In this document: one piece after another, positions 6,252 through 14,187 of the stretch
Layout: every line of letters begins with the position of its first letter
How positions within the stretch are numbered: position 1 is the first letter of the stretch
Origin: JBDREF01 sp043820045
Lineage (GTDB): Bacteria > Planctomycetota > Phycisphaerae > Sedimentisphaerales > Anaerobacaceae
Direction of reading: 5' to 3'
DNA: 14,187 nt
NCBI GenBank assembly: GCA_043820045.1
Contig: JBDREF010000067.1
Location: 1 to 14,187 of the forward strand
Notes under the pieces: model-generated
Seen by the model: only the letters and a program-made list of their open reading frames with translations
The model's database searches: none
Told to the model about the DNA's origin: nothing
Translations under genes and position numbers: made by a program

Positions 6252-6689
6252 CTACGTCTGCACACAGTTTGTCCCGTCATCACGGGCGGTTTTTTCTTCG
6301 AGGAATGCCTCAAGGATCGCCGCTGCTGCGACGGCGTCAAGACGCTTGCCCTTCTCGCTTCTGGTATAGTTGGCCGGAGCGAGCTTCTCCTCGGCGGCAA
6401 AACTGCTCAGCCGTTCGTCCTGCAGGTGTACCGGAATAGCCAGATGTTCCCGCAACTGCTCGGCGAACTTCAGGACAAGCCTGGTTTGAGCGCTTTCGGT
6501 TCCGTCCATGCTCAGGGGCAGCCCGAGCACGATGGCCTGGACGCTCTCGGCTTTGGCCGTCTCGGCGATCCTCTTCAGCAGGTTTTTCCGGCCCTGGATT
6601 ATACTCAGCGGCGAAGCAACGGTCTCGGCTGCATCACAAATGGCCAATCCCGTCCGTTTGGTTCCGTAATCTATAGCCAGGTATCTCAT
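6252..6689 (-). CDS. ruvX: Putative pre-16S rRNA / Holliday junction nuclease RuvX (YqgF)
   Basis: This is an RNase H-fold nuclease of the YqgF family. The family is implicated in 5' maturation of 16S rRNA and annotated as a Holliday junction resolvase. It has 145 residues, a typical length. The first strand carries Asp7 in DYGTKRTG (7-14), followed by the VLGLPLSMDG block (54-63), the acidic residue Glu92 in DERLSS, and Asp118 in LDAVAAAAIL. The three acidic positions expected of the active site are therefore present. ATG at 6689 has only a weak purine-rich AAAGAGA upstream. It lies 37 nt after the guanylyltransferase gene and is the last gene of the upstream block, with the palindromic repeat starting 4 nt past its stop. 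Family call is firm. Confidence 0.95.
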   Translation of the reverse strand: MRYLAIDYGTKRTGLAICDAAETVASPLSIIQGRKNLLKRIAETAKAESVQAIVLGLPLSMDGTESAQTRLVLKFAEQLREHLAIPVHLQDERLSSFAAEEKLAPANYTRSEKGKRLDAVAAAAILEAFLEEKTARDDGTNCVQT

Positions 6690-6726
6690 TTCTCTTTGGT
6701 ATATCCCGCACGGCGCGCCGCGGCGT

Positions 6727-7815
6727 TTATAAATACTCTTCGCCGGTGTGATGGCTTATCAGCTCCAGCAGTTCCTTGAGCCTGTGGGTTTGGTTAATGG
6801 GGCATACGAGAGTCGCATCCGGACTGTGGGCCACGACCATGTTCTCCAGGCCGATAGTGGCGATCAGATGGCCTTTGTCTTCGGTAACTATGATGCTGTT
6901 CTTGCAGTCGAGCAGCTCGCTGCGGTCCGCGACGACGACGTTGTTGTCCTTGTCGGAACTGATGACATCGGCAAGGGCCGCAAAGGAACCCATGTCGAGC
7001 CATTTGCAATCCAGTCTTATGGCGCGGACGGCCTCGGCTTTTTCCATTACGGCGTAGTCGATACTGATTTTGGGCAATTTCACGAACCACTCCTGAAGAG
7101 CCTGCTGCTGGTTCGGAGTATCCCAACTGGCACGGATTTTGGCTAACGGCTCAGTGGACTCCGGGAGAAACTTCGCCATGTTGGCCAGGATCGTTCTGGC
7201 CTTCCAGACAAACAGACCGGAATTCCAGAAGTACTGGCCGGTCCCGATGTATTCCGCCGCGGCTTTCTTGTCCGGTTTCTCCTTGAACGCTTCCACTGTA
7301 TAGATTTTGTTCTTGCAGTCCGGATACTCGCGGCCGTCAACGCATTTTATATAACCGAGCAGAGTGCTGGCAAAAGTCGGCCGGATGCCGAATGTCACCA
7401 TGTCGTCCGGATGGTTCCTGACAAAGGCCAGTGCATCCGTGATGGCCTCTTGCAGTACCTCGGCGGGCTTTATTATCTGGTCGGCCGTCACTACCGCTAT
7501 CGTCGCTTCGGGGTCATATTTGGCCAGGACGGTCGAGACCAGACCGATGGCCCCGGCGGTATCTCGTACGGCCGGCTCGGCGATGACGTTGTTGGAAGGC
7601 AGTTCGGAAAGGTTCTCCCGCACCACATCGGCGTAGCCGGCATTTGTAAGGACGATTATGTTTCTTGTATCGAATATCGGCGTGAGACGCTCGAAGCACC
7701 TGCGAAGAAGTGTCTGGCCGTCAAGGATTCTCAGTACCTGTTTCGGACGTTTTTGCCGGCTCAGCGGCCACAGCCTCTTGCCCGTCCCCCCCGCCATTAT
7801 CACTGCGTAATCCAT
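6727..7815 (-). CDS. manC: Mannose-1-phosphate guanylyltransferase (single-domain)
   Basis: This enzyme makes GDP-mannose from GTP and mannose 1-phosphate, the donor for mannosylated glycans and the precursor of GDP-fucose. The 362 residues form one nucleotidyltransferase domain. The start shows the NTP-binding signature GGTGKRLWPLSR (9-20) and PKQ (24-26). Further conserved blocks are VTADQ near residue 110, the VEAFKEKPD segment, NSGLFVWKA and SIDYAVMEKA. The bifunctional enzymes carry an extra C-terminal cupin phosphomannose isomerase domain, and that domain is absent here. ATG at 7815 has GGGGAGA about 8 nt upstream. It sits 39 nt after pgi and 37 nt before ruvX. The neighbouring sugar-phosphate isomerase makes a joint role in GDP-mannose supply plausible. 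Glucose- or other hexose-1-phosphate specificity is possible but the motif set fits mannose best. Confidence 0.9.
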   Translation of the reverse strand: MDYAVIMAGGTGKRLWPLSRQKRPKQVLRILDGQTLLRRCFERLTPIFDTRNIIVLTNAGYADVVRENLSELPSNNVIAEPAVRDTAGAIGLVSTVLAKYDPEATIAVVTADQIIKPAEVLQEAITDALAFVRNHPDDMVTFGIRPTFASTLLGYIKCVDGREYPDCKNKIYTVEAFKEKPDKKAAAEYIGTGQYFWNSGLFVWKARTILANMAKFLPESTEPLAKIRASWDTPNQQQALQEWFVKLPKISIDYAVMEKAEAVRAIRLDCKWLDMGSFAALADVISSDKDNNVVVADRSELLDCKNSIIVTEDKGHLIATIGLENMVVAHSPDATLVCPINQTHRLKELLELISHHTGEEYL

Positions 7816-7854
7816 AATCGTATCTCCCCTTCAGCTACAGATTCTCGAAACGTC

Positions 7855-9351
7855 TCAGACCAAATAATCATCGTCGATTTTGGTTCTGCTGCGAATTTTT
7901 TCTGCAAAATCTTCGTAGGATGTTCCAACAAAGTCGCAGCGGCCGCTTTTGCCCATAAGCGCAAAAGTAGCTTCCTTACCCAGCTCGACTGCGGGTTGGT
8001 TGTAAGTGTCGATGCCGAACAACGCTCCGGCAAAGGAAGTCGTCACTTCATAAAGATAAATAAACTGGCCCACGGAATACGCGTTCACGCGGTCGAAGAG
8101 AACCGTCAGGCACGGACGTTTGTCCTCCAGCAGCGCGTACTCGGTGGCGTTCTTCTCGTTATTGAGCAGCACACTCATCTTCTTTCCTGCCAGATAGCTC
8201 AGTTCCGGGGCGCAGTCAGGCTGCGGACCCATCACCATCTCGGCGTCGTAGTCGAAATTCTCGACCTGGAGGAAAGTGAACAGTTTGTCGTTCGGACCCT
8301 CCCGGTAGAGCTGGACCTGGCTGTGCTGGTCGGTGGCGCCGAGGGCCTTGATGGGTGTCGGGCCGATGAATACCTCGTTTTGTTCCAGGTCCCTGGATTT
8401 GCCGAGGCTCTCGGCCCAGATCTGACGATACCAGTCCGCCATATCTTTCAGGGCATAAGAATACGGCATGATGACCGAGTTTCTCTTGCCTCGCATATAA
8501 TAGTGGTAGCTGATAGCGGCGTTGATGGCGGCTGGGTTTTCTTCGAAGTTCTCACGGGACACTCGTTCGTGCATGGCCCGCGCGCCGGCAAGCAGCGCCT
8601 CGATGTCGATTCCGCACATGGCGGCGCTGAAAAGGCCGACCGCGCTCAGGACGCTGAACCTGCCGCCGACACCATCGGGGACTTGGAGCAGCGGCAGTTC
8701 AGGTTTGCTTGCCTTGGCGATTTTATAAAACGTGCTGCTATGTTTTCCATCCTTGCCGGTCTCGAAGCCCGTGGTTACGACGAGATGCTCCGCCAGATGC
8801 TCCGGGCCATATTTGTCCGTGAGCTTGTTTCTGAGCAGGAGGAACTGGGCCGCGGTTTCAGCGGTTCGACCGGATTTGCTGATGAAGTTGAAAATCGTCC
8901 TGTCGAGCTGGTTATCGACGCTCTTTAGGAAAGAACCCAACTGATCGGGATCGACGTTGTCGAAGACGAACAGACACGGCCCGCCGCGACGCTGCCTGTC
9001 GTCGAAATTGTACGCAAAGGGATTCAGGGCCGTCTGAAGCGATATATTGCCCAGAGCGGAGCCGCCAATGCCAAAGACTACAAGATTTTCACATCGGTCT
9101 TTGAATCTCTCGACAAGTTTCATCACGGCATCGGCTATTTCGCCGTTCGTGGGGAGCGTACCATATACTGTGCGTGTGATCCCGGGATGTCTCTTGCCGC
9201 CGGCAATCTCCTGCATGATTTGTGGAATAAGCTCTTTCTCTTCGAAAGTTTTTTTCAGCTCATTCCATTGCTGTTCGCTGATGCCGTGTTCGGCGCCGAT
9301 GACATCGGCCATCACATTCTTGTAGTAGAGTTTTATTTCCGATTGTGGCAC
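7855..9351 (-). CDS. pgi: Glucose-6-phosphate isomerase
   Basis: This enzyme interconverts glucose 6-phosphate and fructose 6-phosphate in the cytosol. At 498 residues it is of normal length with two SIS folds. Visible are GIGGSALG (94-101), the phosphate loop SKSGRTAET (158-166), the first PROSITE-like signature around GGRFS (229-233), the catalytic Glu314 in WAESLGK, His343 in TDQHSQ, and the second signature with NQPAVELGK (451-459), whose Lys459 is the expected catalytic lysine. The phosphate loop has Arg162 where Thr or Gly is usual. The start is GTG at 9351 with AAAGGAAG ending 6 nt upstream; no ATG fits. It lies 46 nt after the agarase-like gene and 39 nt before manC. Some isomerases of this clan also act on mannose 6-phosphate, which would link it directly to manC, but the sequence does not decide this. 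Confidence 0.96.
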   Translation of the reverse strand: MPQSEIKLYYKNVMADVIGAEHGISEQQWNELKKTFEEKELIPQIMQEIAGGKRHPGITRTVYGTLPTNGEIADAVMKLVERFKDRCENLVVFGIGGSALGNISLQTALNPFAYNFDDRQRRGGPCLFVFDNVDPDQLGSFLKSVDNQLDRTIFNFISKSGRTAETAAQFLLLRNKLTDKYGPEHLAEHLVVTTGFETGKDGKHSSTFYKIAKASKPELPLLQVPDGVGGRFSVLSAVGLFSAAMCGIDIEALLAGARAMHERVSRENFEENPAAINAAISYHYYMRGKRNSVIMPYSYALKDMADWYRQIWAESLGKSRDLEQNEVFIGPTPIKALGATDQHSQVQLYREGPNDKLFTFLQVENFDYDAEMVMGPQPDCAPELSYLAGKKMSVLLNNEKNATEYALLEDKRPCLTVLFDRVNAYSVGQFIYLYEVTTSFAGALFGIDTYNQPAVELGKEATFALMGKSGRCDFVGTSYEDFAEKIRSRTKIDDDYLV

Positions 9352-9357
9352 TCGTTT

Positions 9358-9365
9358 CTTCCTTT
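9358..9365 (-). promoter_or_regulatory. Shine-Dalgarno supporting the GTG start of pgi
   Basis: AAAGGAAG ends 6 nt before GTG at 9351, an optimal spacing that supports this non-ATG start. Confidence 0.6.
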
Positions 9366-9397
9366 CTATGATTATTTACGATTTTGGCGGAATCTTA

Positions 9398-10798
9398 TCA
9401 TTTCGAGTCGAAATAATCAATAAGGGCGTACACGTCGTTGTTGAGTTTCTTCATGTCGTTAAGCAGTGCGGCGTATGGCTCGTGCTGATAGTTGACGATG
9501 CCCTTGTTCGAGTCCCGGTTCGACGGGTCCGTGCTCAAGTCCTCCGGATTGTTGTCGCAGTACTTGAACCAGTGCCAGCCCACGCAGGATTCGGATTCGA
9601 GCAATCCCAAAGTGAAGTGCTGATAGAACCGGGCCCTGTCCTTTTGCGTCCGGACCAGCCAGCCGGCCCCGGAATTGTTGGGCAGTCCCGAATCGTGCCC
9701 TTTTGCATAGAACTCAGTAATCATAAAGGGCCTGCCGGATTCGCGAGCCCACATGGCCATTTTCTCGGCGTTCGGCCCCCATGCGCCGTAGTAGTTTACC
9801 GCTATTACATCCGGATATTTTCCCGCCGCCCTGAATATGTGCGGCAGGCTGAGCGCCCCGCCGTGCAGCCTTGAGCCGAGACATAAATGGTTCGGGTCAT
9901 ACCGGCGAATGGCATCGGTGGTCACCTGGTAATACCTCTCGGCCGCATAGCCGAGAAAGGCCTGCCGGTCGGCGTCGGTTATGTCCTTTGGCCCGGCATC
10001 TTTGCCTTTTCTCTTATCAAGCCATTTTCTCGCCGCTTCGTATCCGTATCGAAGATTCGGATTATTGGGATCAAGTTGCAGCGATCTGTCCAGCATGTCG
10101 GAGACAATCGGCAGCTCGTTATCGGAGAAGTGTCCTATCAGCCACGGATCGCCGGATGTTACGGCAAGCTGTTTGGCGTACTCGTCGCAGAATTTCTCGA
10201 AGTCCGGGTGAAAGACCGGGATGCACTTGTTGGGGTACCCCATGTGTCCCGGCTCCTGCCAGACAAGTTTCTTTGAGCTGCCGAAAGACCCCATGAATCT
10301 CCACGAGAGAGTGTATGCCTGTGGATGCGGCGTCGCTCGCAAAAGGTCCGTATCAGACCATCCCCCTGTTCCGTTGAAGCCGTACTCGGCAAGAAGCCCG
10401 GTTGCGAATTCGGCCCACTTCTCGGGCGTTCCGAACTTTTCAATCGCAGACTTCCGGCTGAAATCGGAATCGCCACTGCGAACGGAACATACGCCGACGT
10501 GGACGAACAGATTTCCCTCCGGATCCACCAGCCACCATCGGTCTGCGATCTTTTTGGGATAGAAAAAGCCTGTCGTCTGGGCCTTCGCATCCGCCCTGCC
10601 GCCGTACTTGTCGCGCGGGATATTCTTCGAGCCCGGCTGAAAATCCTCTAACAGTTCTATCGTGCGTGTCTCTCGCAGCGTCCAGTTCTTATCCGCGGGT
10701 TTCCTCTTGGCCGCAACGGGCACGTACTTCTGTTCTGAGCCGGTTGCGCATAGAGCGATTCCGGCGAGGATTAAAACGTAAGATAGGCGGTAGTTCAT
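9398..10798 (-). CDS. Secreted GH-A clan glycoside hydrolase, agarase (GH50)-like
   Basis: This is an exported polysaccharide hydrolase with a TIM-barrel architecture. The 466 residues begin with a Sec-type signal: charged MNYR, a hydrophobic core to about residue 17, and small residues around 18-20. Cys17 lacks the small residue before it expected of a lipobox, so a lipoprotein is unlikely. The catalytic body shows WWLVDPEGNLFVHVG (88-102), a HFSDNELP block whose Glu228 is the probable acid/base, VIAVNYYGAW (331-340), MITEFYAKG with probable nucleophile Glu362, and GWHWFKYCDNNP (407-418). These blocks recall beta-agarase-type (GH50-like) proteins. Substrate specificity cannot be read from sequence alone and could be another galactan or hemicellulose. 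The gene begins 4 nt after the GH10 stop codon, so the two are surely co-expressed and probably act on one material. Confidence 0.75.
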   Translation of the reverse strand: MNYRLSYVLILAGIALCATGSEQKYVPVAAKRKPADKNWTLRETRTIELLEDFQPGSKNIPRDKYGGRADAKAQTTGFFYPKKIADRWWLVDPEGNLFVHVGVCSVRSGDSDFSRKSAIEKFGTPEKWAEFATGLLAEYGFNGTGGWSDTDLLRATPHPQAYTLSWRFMGSFGSSKKLVWQEPGHMGYPNKCIPVFHPDFEKFCDEYAKQLAVTSGDPWLIGHFSDNELPIVSDMLDRSLQLDPNNPNLRYGYEAARKWLDKRKGKDAGPKDITDADRQAFLGYAAERYYQVTTDAIRRYDPNHLCLGSRLHGGALSLPHIFRAAGKYPDVIAVNYYGAWGPNAEKMAMWARESGRPFMITEFYAKGHDSGLPNNSGAGWLVRTQKDRARFYQHFTLGLLESESCVGWHWFKYCDNNPEDLSTDPSNRDSNKGIVNYQHEPYAALLNDMKKLNNDVYALIDYFDSK

Positions 10799-10802
10799 AG
10801 TC

Positions 10803-12155
10803 TTATGCTTTAAGCTGGACTTCTATCTTGCCCTCGACGGTCTTGTCGAGCTGAAACTTTCCTGTCAGCGTCTTGCCGTCAATTTGCGTACTGACCTGGT
10901 AATCTCCGAGGAAACCGCGGAACGAAGCTTCGCCCCCTGCCCTGCTTGTTGCTTGCGTGTTGGTCCACCATTCGCCTTTTATCAGGCGCTTCAGCTCGTC
11001 GTACGCCGGCTTGGGCGTCATATCGTCGCGCACGAGTCCCGCCGGCGCGGCCTGCCATGCGTTCTGGTCAGTGAAGTCCCACCATGTGACAGCCTCGACG
11101 GCGGGATGAGAGAACAGGATGGTGTAGAACTCCTTGACCTGCCGGACCTGGCGCTGCTCACCTTCGGGGGTGGTGGCCCAGCGGAACTTGGAGCTTCTGC
11201 GTTCTTTCCCGAGTTCCCAACCCTGCTCGCCGGAGACGATGGTCAGCTCCGTGAAGTGCAGAGGCTTGCCGAATTTGGCGAAACGCCCGCAGACTTCCCA
11301 TGCCTGTTTCGCACCCCAGTATTTGCCGTGCATGTGCGATTGAATTCCAATTACATCGTAAAGCGCCCGGCCGTTGTCACCGACCAGCTCGGAAATCACC
11401 TTTTCCTGGTAAGCTGCATCGGTACGGTAGTCGTTGATTAGCAGCGTGGCCTTCGGATTGGCCTGCCTCGCTGTCTTGAATGCCTCTCTGACGTACGGCC
11501 CGACGCCCATTTTTCGGATAGCCTCCGTCAGAATCGGCGCCTGCTTCTTGATCTGTTCCCGGTCGTAGTGCGTTGCCTCGTTTACGACGTCCCAGGTGTC
11601 GATATCGTTCTTGAATTTCTCAACGCAGCGGCCGATACGTTTGAGCTGAAGCCGCATCGCCTCTTCCGGCTCCTTCGGCAGCCACCGCGGATCTACATAG
11701 TTCCAGGCCAGAGGATGGCCCTTGGTCGTCACGTTGTGGGCCTTGCACCAGCGGACTATTTTCTCGGTTTGTTCGTCGTCCGGATTGCCTTGCTGACGCT
11801 CGTAATTCCACCAATAGAACGGCAGCGTCGCAAAGTTCAAAAGCGTGTCGAAGTGCTTCTCGTAGGCGGCGTTGTCCTCCGGCGTCCTGCACTTGCCCAG
11901 CTTGAAAATGTTGCACCCGAACAGGAATTTATGCCGCTTCTGTTCTATCGCCAACGTCAGGCCGTTCGGGAGTGGTCGGCCGTCCGGACCGATGAGCCTC
12001 AGCACGGCGTCGCCTTTGCGGTGCTTTTCGATTCGAGCCTCAGCCTCGTCAAGAATACGGTCGCCGGACTCCTTCGCGCCGGCCGGACGGCCTCCGGACG
12101 TTAACAGCGGTATCGCGCTTAGACCGGCAGCTTTGATAAAATCACGTCGATTCAT
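10803..12155 (-). CDS. Tat-exported GH10 endo-xylanase
   Basis: This GH10-family enzyme would cleave internal beta-1,4-xylosidic bonds with retention of configuration. The 450 residues start with a twin-arginine signal, NRRDFIK (2-8), followed by a hydrophobic stretch to about residue 20, so it is exported folded. An N-terminal beta region (about 48-78) precedes the barrel. The conserved HPLAW (147-151), acid/base Glu193 in WDVVNE, the IGIQSHMH strand (269-276), nucleophile Glu303 in FTEL and the TWWDFTD motif (357-363) are all in place. A C-terminal piece (about 400-450) looks like a small beta domain (YQVSTQIDGKTLTGKF). ATG at 12155 is preceded by GGAAGGGG. It follows the helicase gene by 43 nt and the agarase-like gene by only 4 nt. 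Activity on xylan versus another beta-1,4-glycan is inferred from family. Confidence 0.92.
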   Translation of the reverse strand: MNRRDFIKAAGLSAIPLLTSGGRPAGAKESGDRILDEAEARIEKHRKGDAVLRLIGPDGRPLPNGLTLAIEQKRHKFLFGCNIFKLGKCRTPEDNAAYEKHFDTLLNFATLPFYWWNYERQQGNPDDEQTEKIVRWCKAHNVTTKGHPLAWNYVDPRWLPKEPEEAMRLQLKRIGRCVEKFKNDIDTWDVVNEATHYDREQIKKQAPILTEAIRKMGVGPYVREAFKTARQANPKATLLINDYRTDAAYQEKVISELVGDNGRALYDVIGIQSHMHGKYWGAKQAWEVCGRFAKFGKPLHFTELTIVSGEQGWELGKERRSSKFRWATTPEGEQRQVRQVKEFYTILFSHPAVEAVTWWDFTDQNAWQAAPAGLVRDDMTPKPAYDELKRLIKGEWWTNTQATSRAGGEASFRGFLGDYQVSTQIDGKTLTGKFQLDKTVEGKIEVQLKA

Positions 12156-12198
12156 AAGATTGCCCCTTCCGAAAAATGTTCCCGCGACAAACGCAGGG

Positions 12199-14187
12199 CT
12201 AAATGTTTACTATTGAAAGGTTGGCGTATTTTAGCATGAGCGATTTGGTCTGTCCAGAATTGAATTTGATTACGGCGATGCTGTTCTCGCCCATGTCCAT
12301 GAATTCCTTCACTCTGCCCAGGCCGAACACATCGTGCCGCACTAATTGGCCCGGATTTAAACGGGGTTCGACCCGGCTTATGTCGTCGCTGTCGTCACAA
12401 AAATCATTATCTTCAACTTGTTCGGTAGTCTCCAGACCCAGCTCGAAAAGGAATTGTGACGGTATCGTTCGCAGAAATTGGCCGCGAATCGTCCGGTATC
12501 TGGCATAGCTTATGTGCAGGCCCGCCATGGCGCGGGTAATGCCGACAAAAAAGAGCCTGCGTTCTTCCTCCAGCTCTTCGTCGTTGCCGCTTGCGTTGCT
12601 TCTTTCGTGGGGCAGCAGGCCCTCTTCGACGCCGACGATAAAGACGTTTTCGAATTCGAGTCCTTTCGCGGCGTGCAGGGTCATCAGCGCAACACGGTCG
12701 CTGTCTGCATCGTAAGCGTCGGTGTCGCTGAAAAGCGATATCTGGTGCAGGTAATCGATCAGCGATGGTTCCTGCGCCTGCTGGTCGTATTCGGCGGCAC
12801 TGCTTATCAATTCATTGGCGTTTTCAATCGCGTTCTTACCGTCAGGACCCGCGGCGCGAAGAGATTCCGCCAGGCCCGACTCGGTGAACACCCGTTCGGC
12901 GAGAGGGGCCACTTTGCCGGCGATGTCCTTCTTGAACTGTTCGAGCATATTGACAAAGACCGCGAGCTTTGCTCTTGTCGCCTTTGGGAGCGATTCGATT
13001 TTGTCCGATTTTTTCAGCGCTTCATAGAAGCTCGTGCCGTTGATCGTTGCATACGCGCTGACCCGGTCGATTGTCGTTTTTCCTATCCCTCGGGCGGGCG
13101 TGTTGATTATACGCTGCAGCGCTATCTCGTCATCGGGGTTGACCAGCACCTTCAGATATGCGAGCAGGTCGCGGATTTCTTTTCTCCTGTAGAATTCCAC
13201 GCCTCGAACGACCTGGTACGGTATCTTGCCGCGGATAAAGGCCTCTTCAATCGTGCGGCTCTGGGCATTTACCCGGTAGAATACGGCCATGTCTCGGAGA
13301 GCACCGCCTTTGTCCGCCAGCTCCCTGGCTTGTTGAGCGACGGCCTGGGCTTCGGCATTTTCGTCCTTGAACACCGTCACCAGAACGCTTTGGCCCTCCG
13401 GCTTTGTCGGGATGAGTTTTTTCTGCTTTCGATTCTGGTTGAACGCGATCAGGCTGTCGGCTACGGCCAGGATATTCGCCGTACTGCGGAAATTCTCTTC
13501 AAGCTTGACGACTACGGCCTCGGGCCAGTCGCTCTCGAAAGCCAATATGTTGCGTATGTCGGCGCCGCGCCAGCGGTAAATCGACTGGTCCGGGTCTCCG
13601 GTTGCGCAAATGTTGTCGTGCTGTGAAGCAAGGGCCTTGGCCATAGTGTACTGGGCGTGATTAGTGTCCTGGTATTCGTCGATCAGCAGGAACTTGAAGC
13701 GGTCGGCCAGCTCGCCGCAGACATCGGGACAATCGCGCAGCAGAAAAGCGGTCTTCATCAGCAGGTCGTCGAAATCGAGGCCGTTCCGCTCGTTCAGGAT
13801 GTTCTGATAGCACACATACACTTCGGCCAGCGTCCTGGAAAAGAAATCGCAGGCTTCCACCCTGAAAGACTCGGCGTCCACCAGCTTGTTCTTGAGCGTG
13901 GAAATCGCGTCGAGCATTCGTGAGGGCGGAAAATTCGCCGTATCGAACTCGCAGTCTTTGACCGCCTGTTTAATGCACTTGACCTGGTCGGCCTGGTCGT
14001 AAACGCTGAAGTTGGGGTTTGTTCCCGCCTTCTCCGCATACCGGCGAAGGATTCTCACGCACAGGGAGTGAAAAGTGCTGATATGTGCGCCGCCGGAGGC
14101 GCCAAGCAGCGACGCCCTGTGCCGCATCTCCTCGGCGGCTTTGTTGGTAAACGTTATCGCGCAGATGTTGTACGGGCGGACACCCGA
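12199..14187 (-). CDS. UvrD/PcrA-type DNA helicase (5' end outside window)
   Basis: This superfamily 1A 3'-5' DNA helicase acts in excision repair and in clearing replication and transcription conflicts. 662 codons plus the stop are visible. The approximately 45 N-terminal residues with Walker A lie beyond the window edge. In visible numbering, motif Ia is ITFTNKAAEEM (10-20) and motif II is DEYQDTN (170-176). Motif III is GDPDQSIYRWRGAD (197-210), motif IV is ENFRS (231-235), motif V is TLHAAKGLEF (503-512) and motif VI is VGITRA (548-553). The C-terminal tail shows LVRHDVFGLGRV and a VIKFNSGQTK strand, matching the tudor-like RNA polymerase-binding domain of PcrA/UvrD. An ATG at 14127 is internal, since the frame stays open to the window edge with motif Ia upstream. 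Whether the gene is called uvrD or pcrA cannot be settled. It is the first visible gene of the long minus-strand block. Confidence 0.96.
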   Translation of the reverse strand, partial: SGVRPYNICAITFTNKAAEEMRHRASLLGASGGAHISTFHSLCVRILRRYAEKAGTNPNFSVYDQADQVKCIKQAVKDCEFDTANFPPSRMLDAISTLKNKLVDAESFRVEACDFFSRTLAEVYVCYQNILNERNGLDFDDLLMKTAFLLRDCPDVCGELADRFKFLLIDEYQDTNHAQYTMAKALASQHDNICATGDPDQSIYRWRGADIRNILAFESDWPEAVVVKLEENFRSTANILAVADSLIAFNQNRKQKKLIPTKPEGQSVLVTVFKDENAEAQAVAQQARELADKGGALRDMAVFYRVNAQSRTIEEAFIRGKIPYQVVRGVEFYRRKEIRDLLAYLKVLVNPDDEIALQRIINTPARGIGKTTIDRVSAYATINGTSFYEALKKSDKIESLPKATRAKLAVFVNMLEQFKKDIAGKVAPLAERVFTESGLAESLRAAGPDGKNAIENANELISSAAEYDQQAQEPSLIDYLHQISLFSDTDAYDADSDRVALMTLHAAKGLEFENVFIVGVEEGLLPHERSNASGNDEELEEERRLFFVGITRAMAGLHISYARYRTIRGQFLRTIPSQFLFELGLETTEQVEDNDFCDDSDDISRVEPRLNPGQLVRHDVFGLGRVKEFMDMGENSIAVIKFNSGQTKSLMLKYANLSIVNI

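Noticed and set aside
6273..6295. Terminator-like hairpin on the plus strand (CCCGT-CATC-ACGGG then CGG and T-run)
   Set aside because: It lies inside the 3' end of ruvX coding sequence and points the wrong way. No plus-strand gene upstream would use it.
7411..8928. A 505-codon open frame on the plus strand
   Set aside because: It lies antisense to pgi and the start of manC, and its product has no recognisable motif. It is the expected by-product of strong codon bias in the opposite strand, where every pgi motif is intact.
12478..13626. A 382-codon open frame on the plus strand
   Set aside because: It is antisense to the helicase gene, whose motifs III to VI are all encoded here. No family resemblance was seen in its translation.
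14068..14127. ATG at 14127 as the helicase start
   Set aside because: The frame continues open to the window edge and encodes the conserved motif Ia upstream, so the true start is outside.
1..14187. tRNA, rRNA, CRISPR array or transposase genes
   Set aside because: No cloverleaf-like sequence, evenly spaced direct repeats or transposase motifs were seen by eye on either strand.

Overview
The window looks like a bacterial chromosome segment in which every convincing gene lies on the minus strand. It is therefore read from high to low coordinates. The mix of genes hints at a Planctomycetota member, perhaps Phycisphaerae or Sedimentisphaerales-like. The clues are a Tat-exported GH10 xylanase with a small C-terminal beta domain, an agarase-like GH-A enzyme, an NtrC-type regulator, and the dispersed 'attgcttcgtcg/ctcgcaatgac' type repeat. 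No rRNA or marker phylogeny is available, so this assignment is tentative.

Three blocks can be seen. Block 1 (14187 to 6252) is a run of six co-directional genes separated by gaps of 4 to 46 nt: a UvrD/PcrA-type helicase cut by the window edge, a GH10 xylanase, an agarase-like GH-A hydrolase, glucose-6-phosphate isomerase, mannose-1-phosphate guanylyltransferase and the RuvX/YqgF nuclease. It mixes DNA repair, exported polysaccharide degradation and sugar-phosphate/GDP-mannose metabolism. A palindromic dispersed repeat (6117-6247) starts 4 nt after the ruvX stop and closes the block.

Block 2 (6026 to about 4364) is a small islet with its own predicted promoter and a possible terminator. It holds an OLD/RecF-like AAA ATPase overlapping by 4 nt with a 160-residue protein that has the signature residues of a minimal TOPRIM fold. 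This ATPase-plus-TOPRIM layout resembles anti-phage systems such as OLD nucleases and PARIS, but the nuclease half is unusually small. It is the best candidate here for a poorly described system.

Block 3 (4344 to 1) is the conserved rpsO-pnp pair with a predicted promoter and a hairpin-rich spacer, followed without any gap by a two-component system. That system is a membrane-anchored histidine kinase with no evident sensor domain and an NtrC-family sigma-54 activator that runs off the window. The two regulatory genes use non-ATG starts (GTG, TTG) with good Shine-Dalgarno sequences placed within or just after the preceding gene, which suggests translational coupling to pnp. I saw no tRNA, rRNA, CRISPR array or complete insertion sequence.
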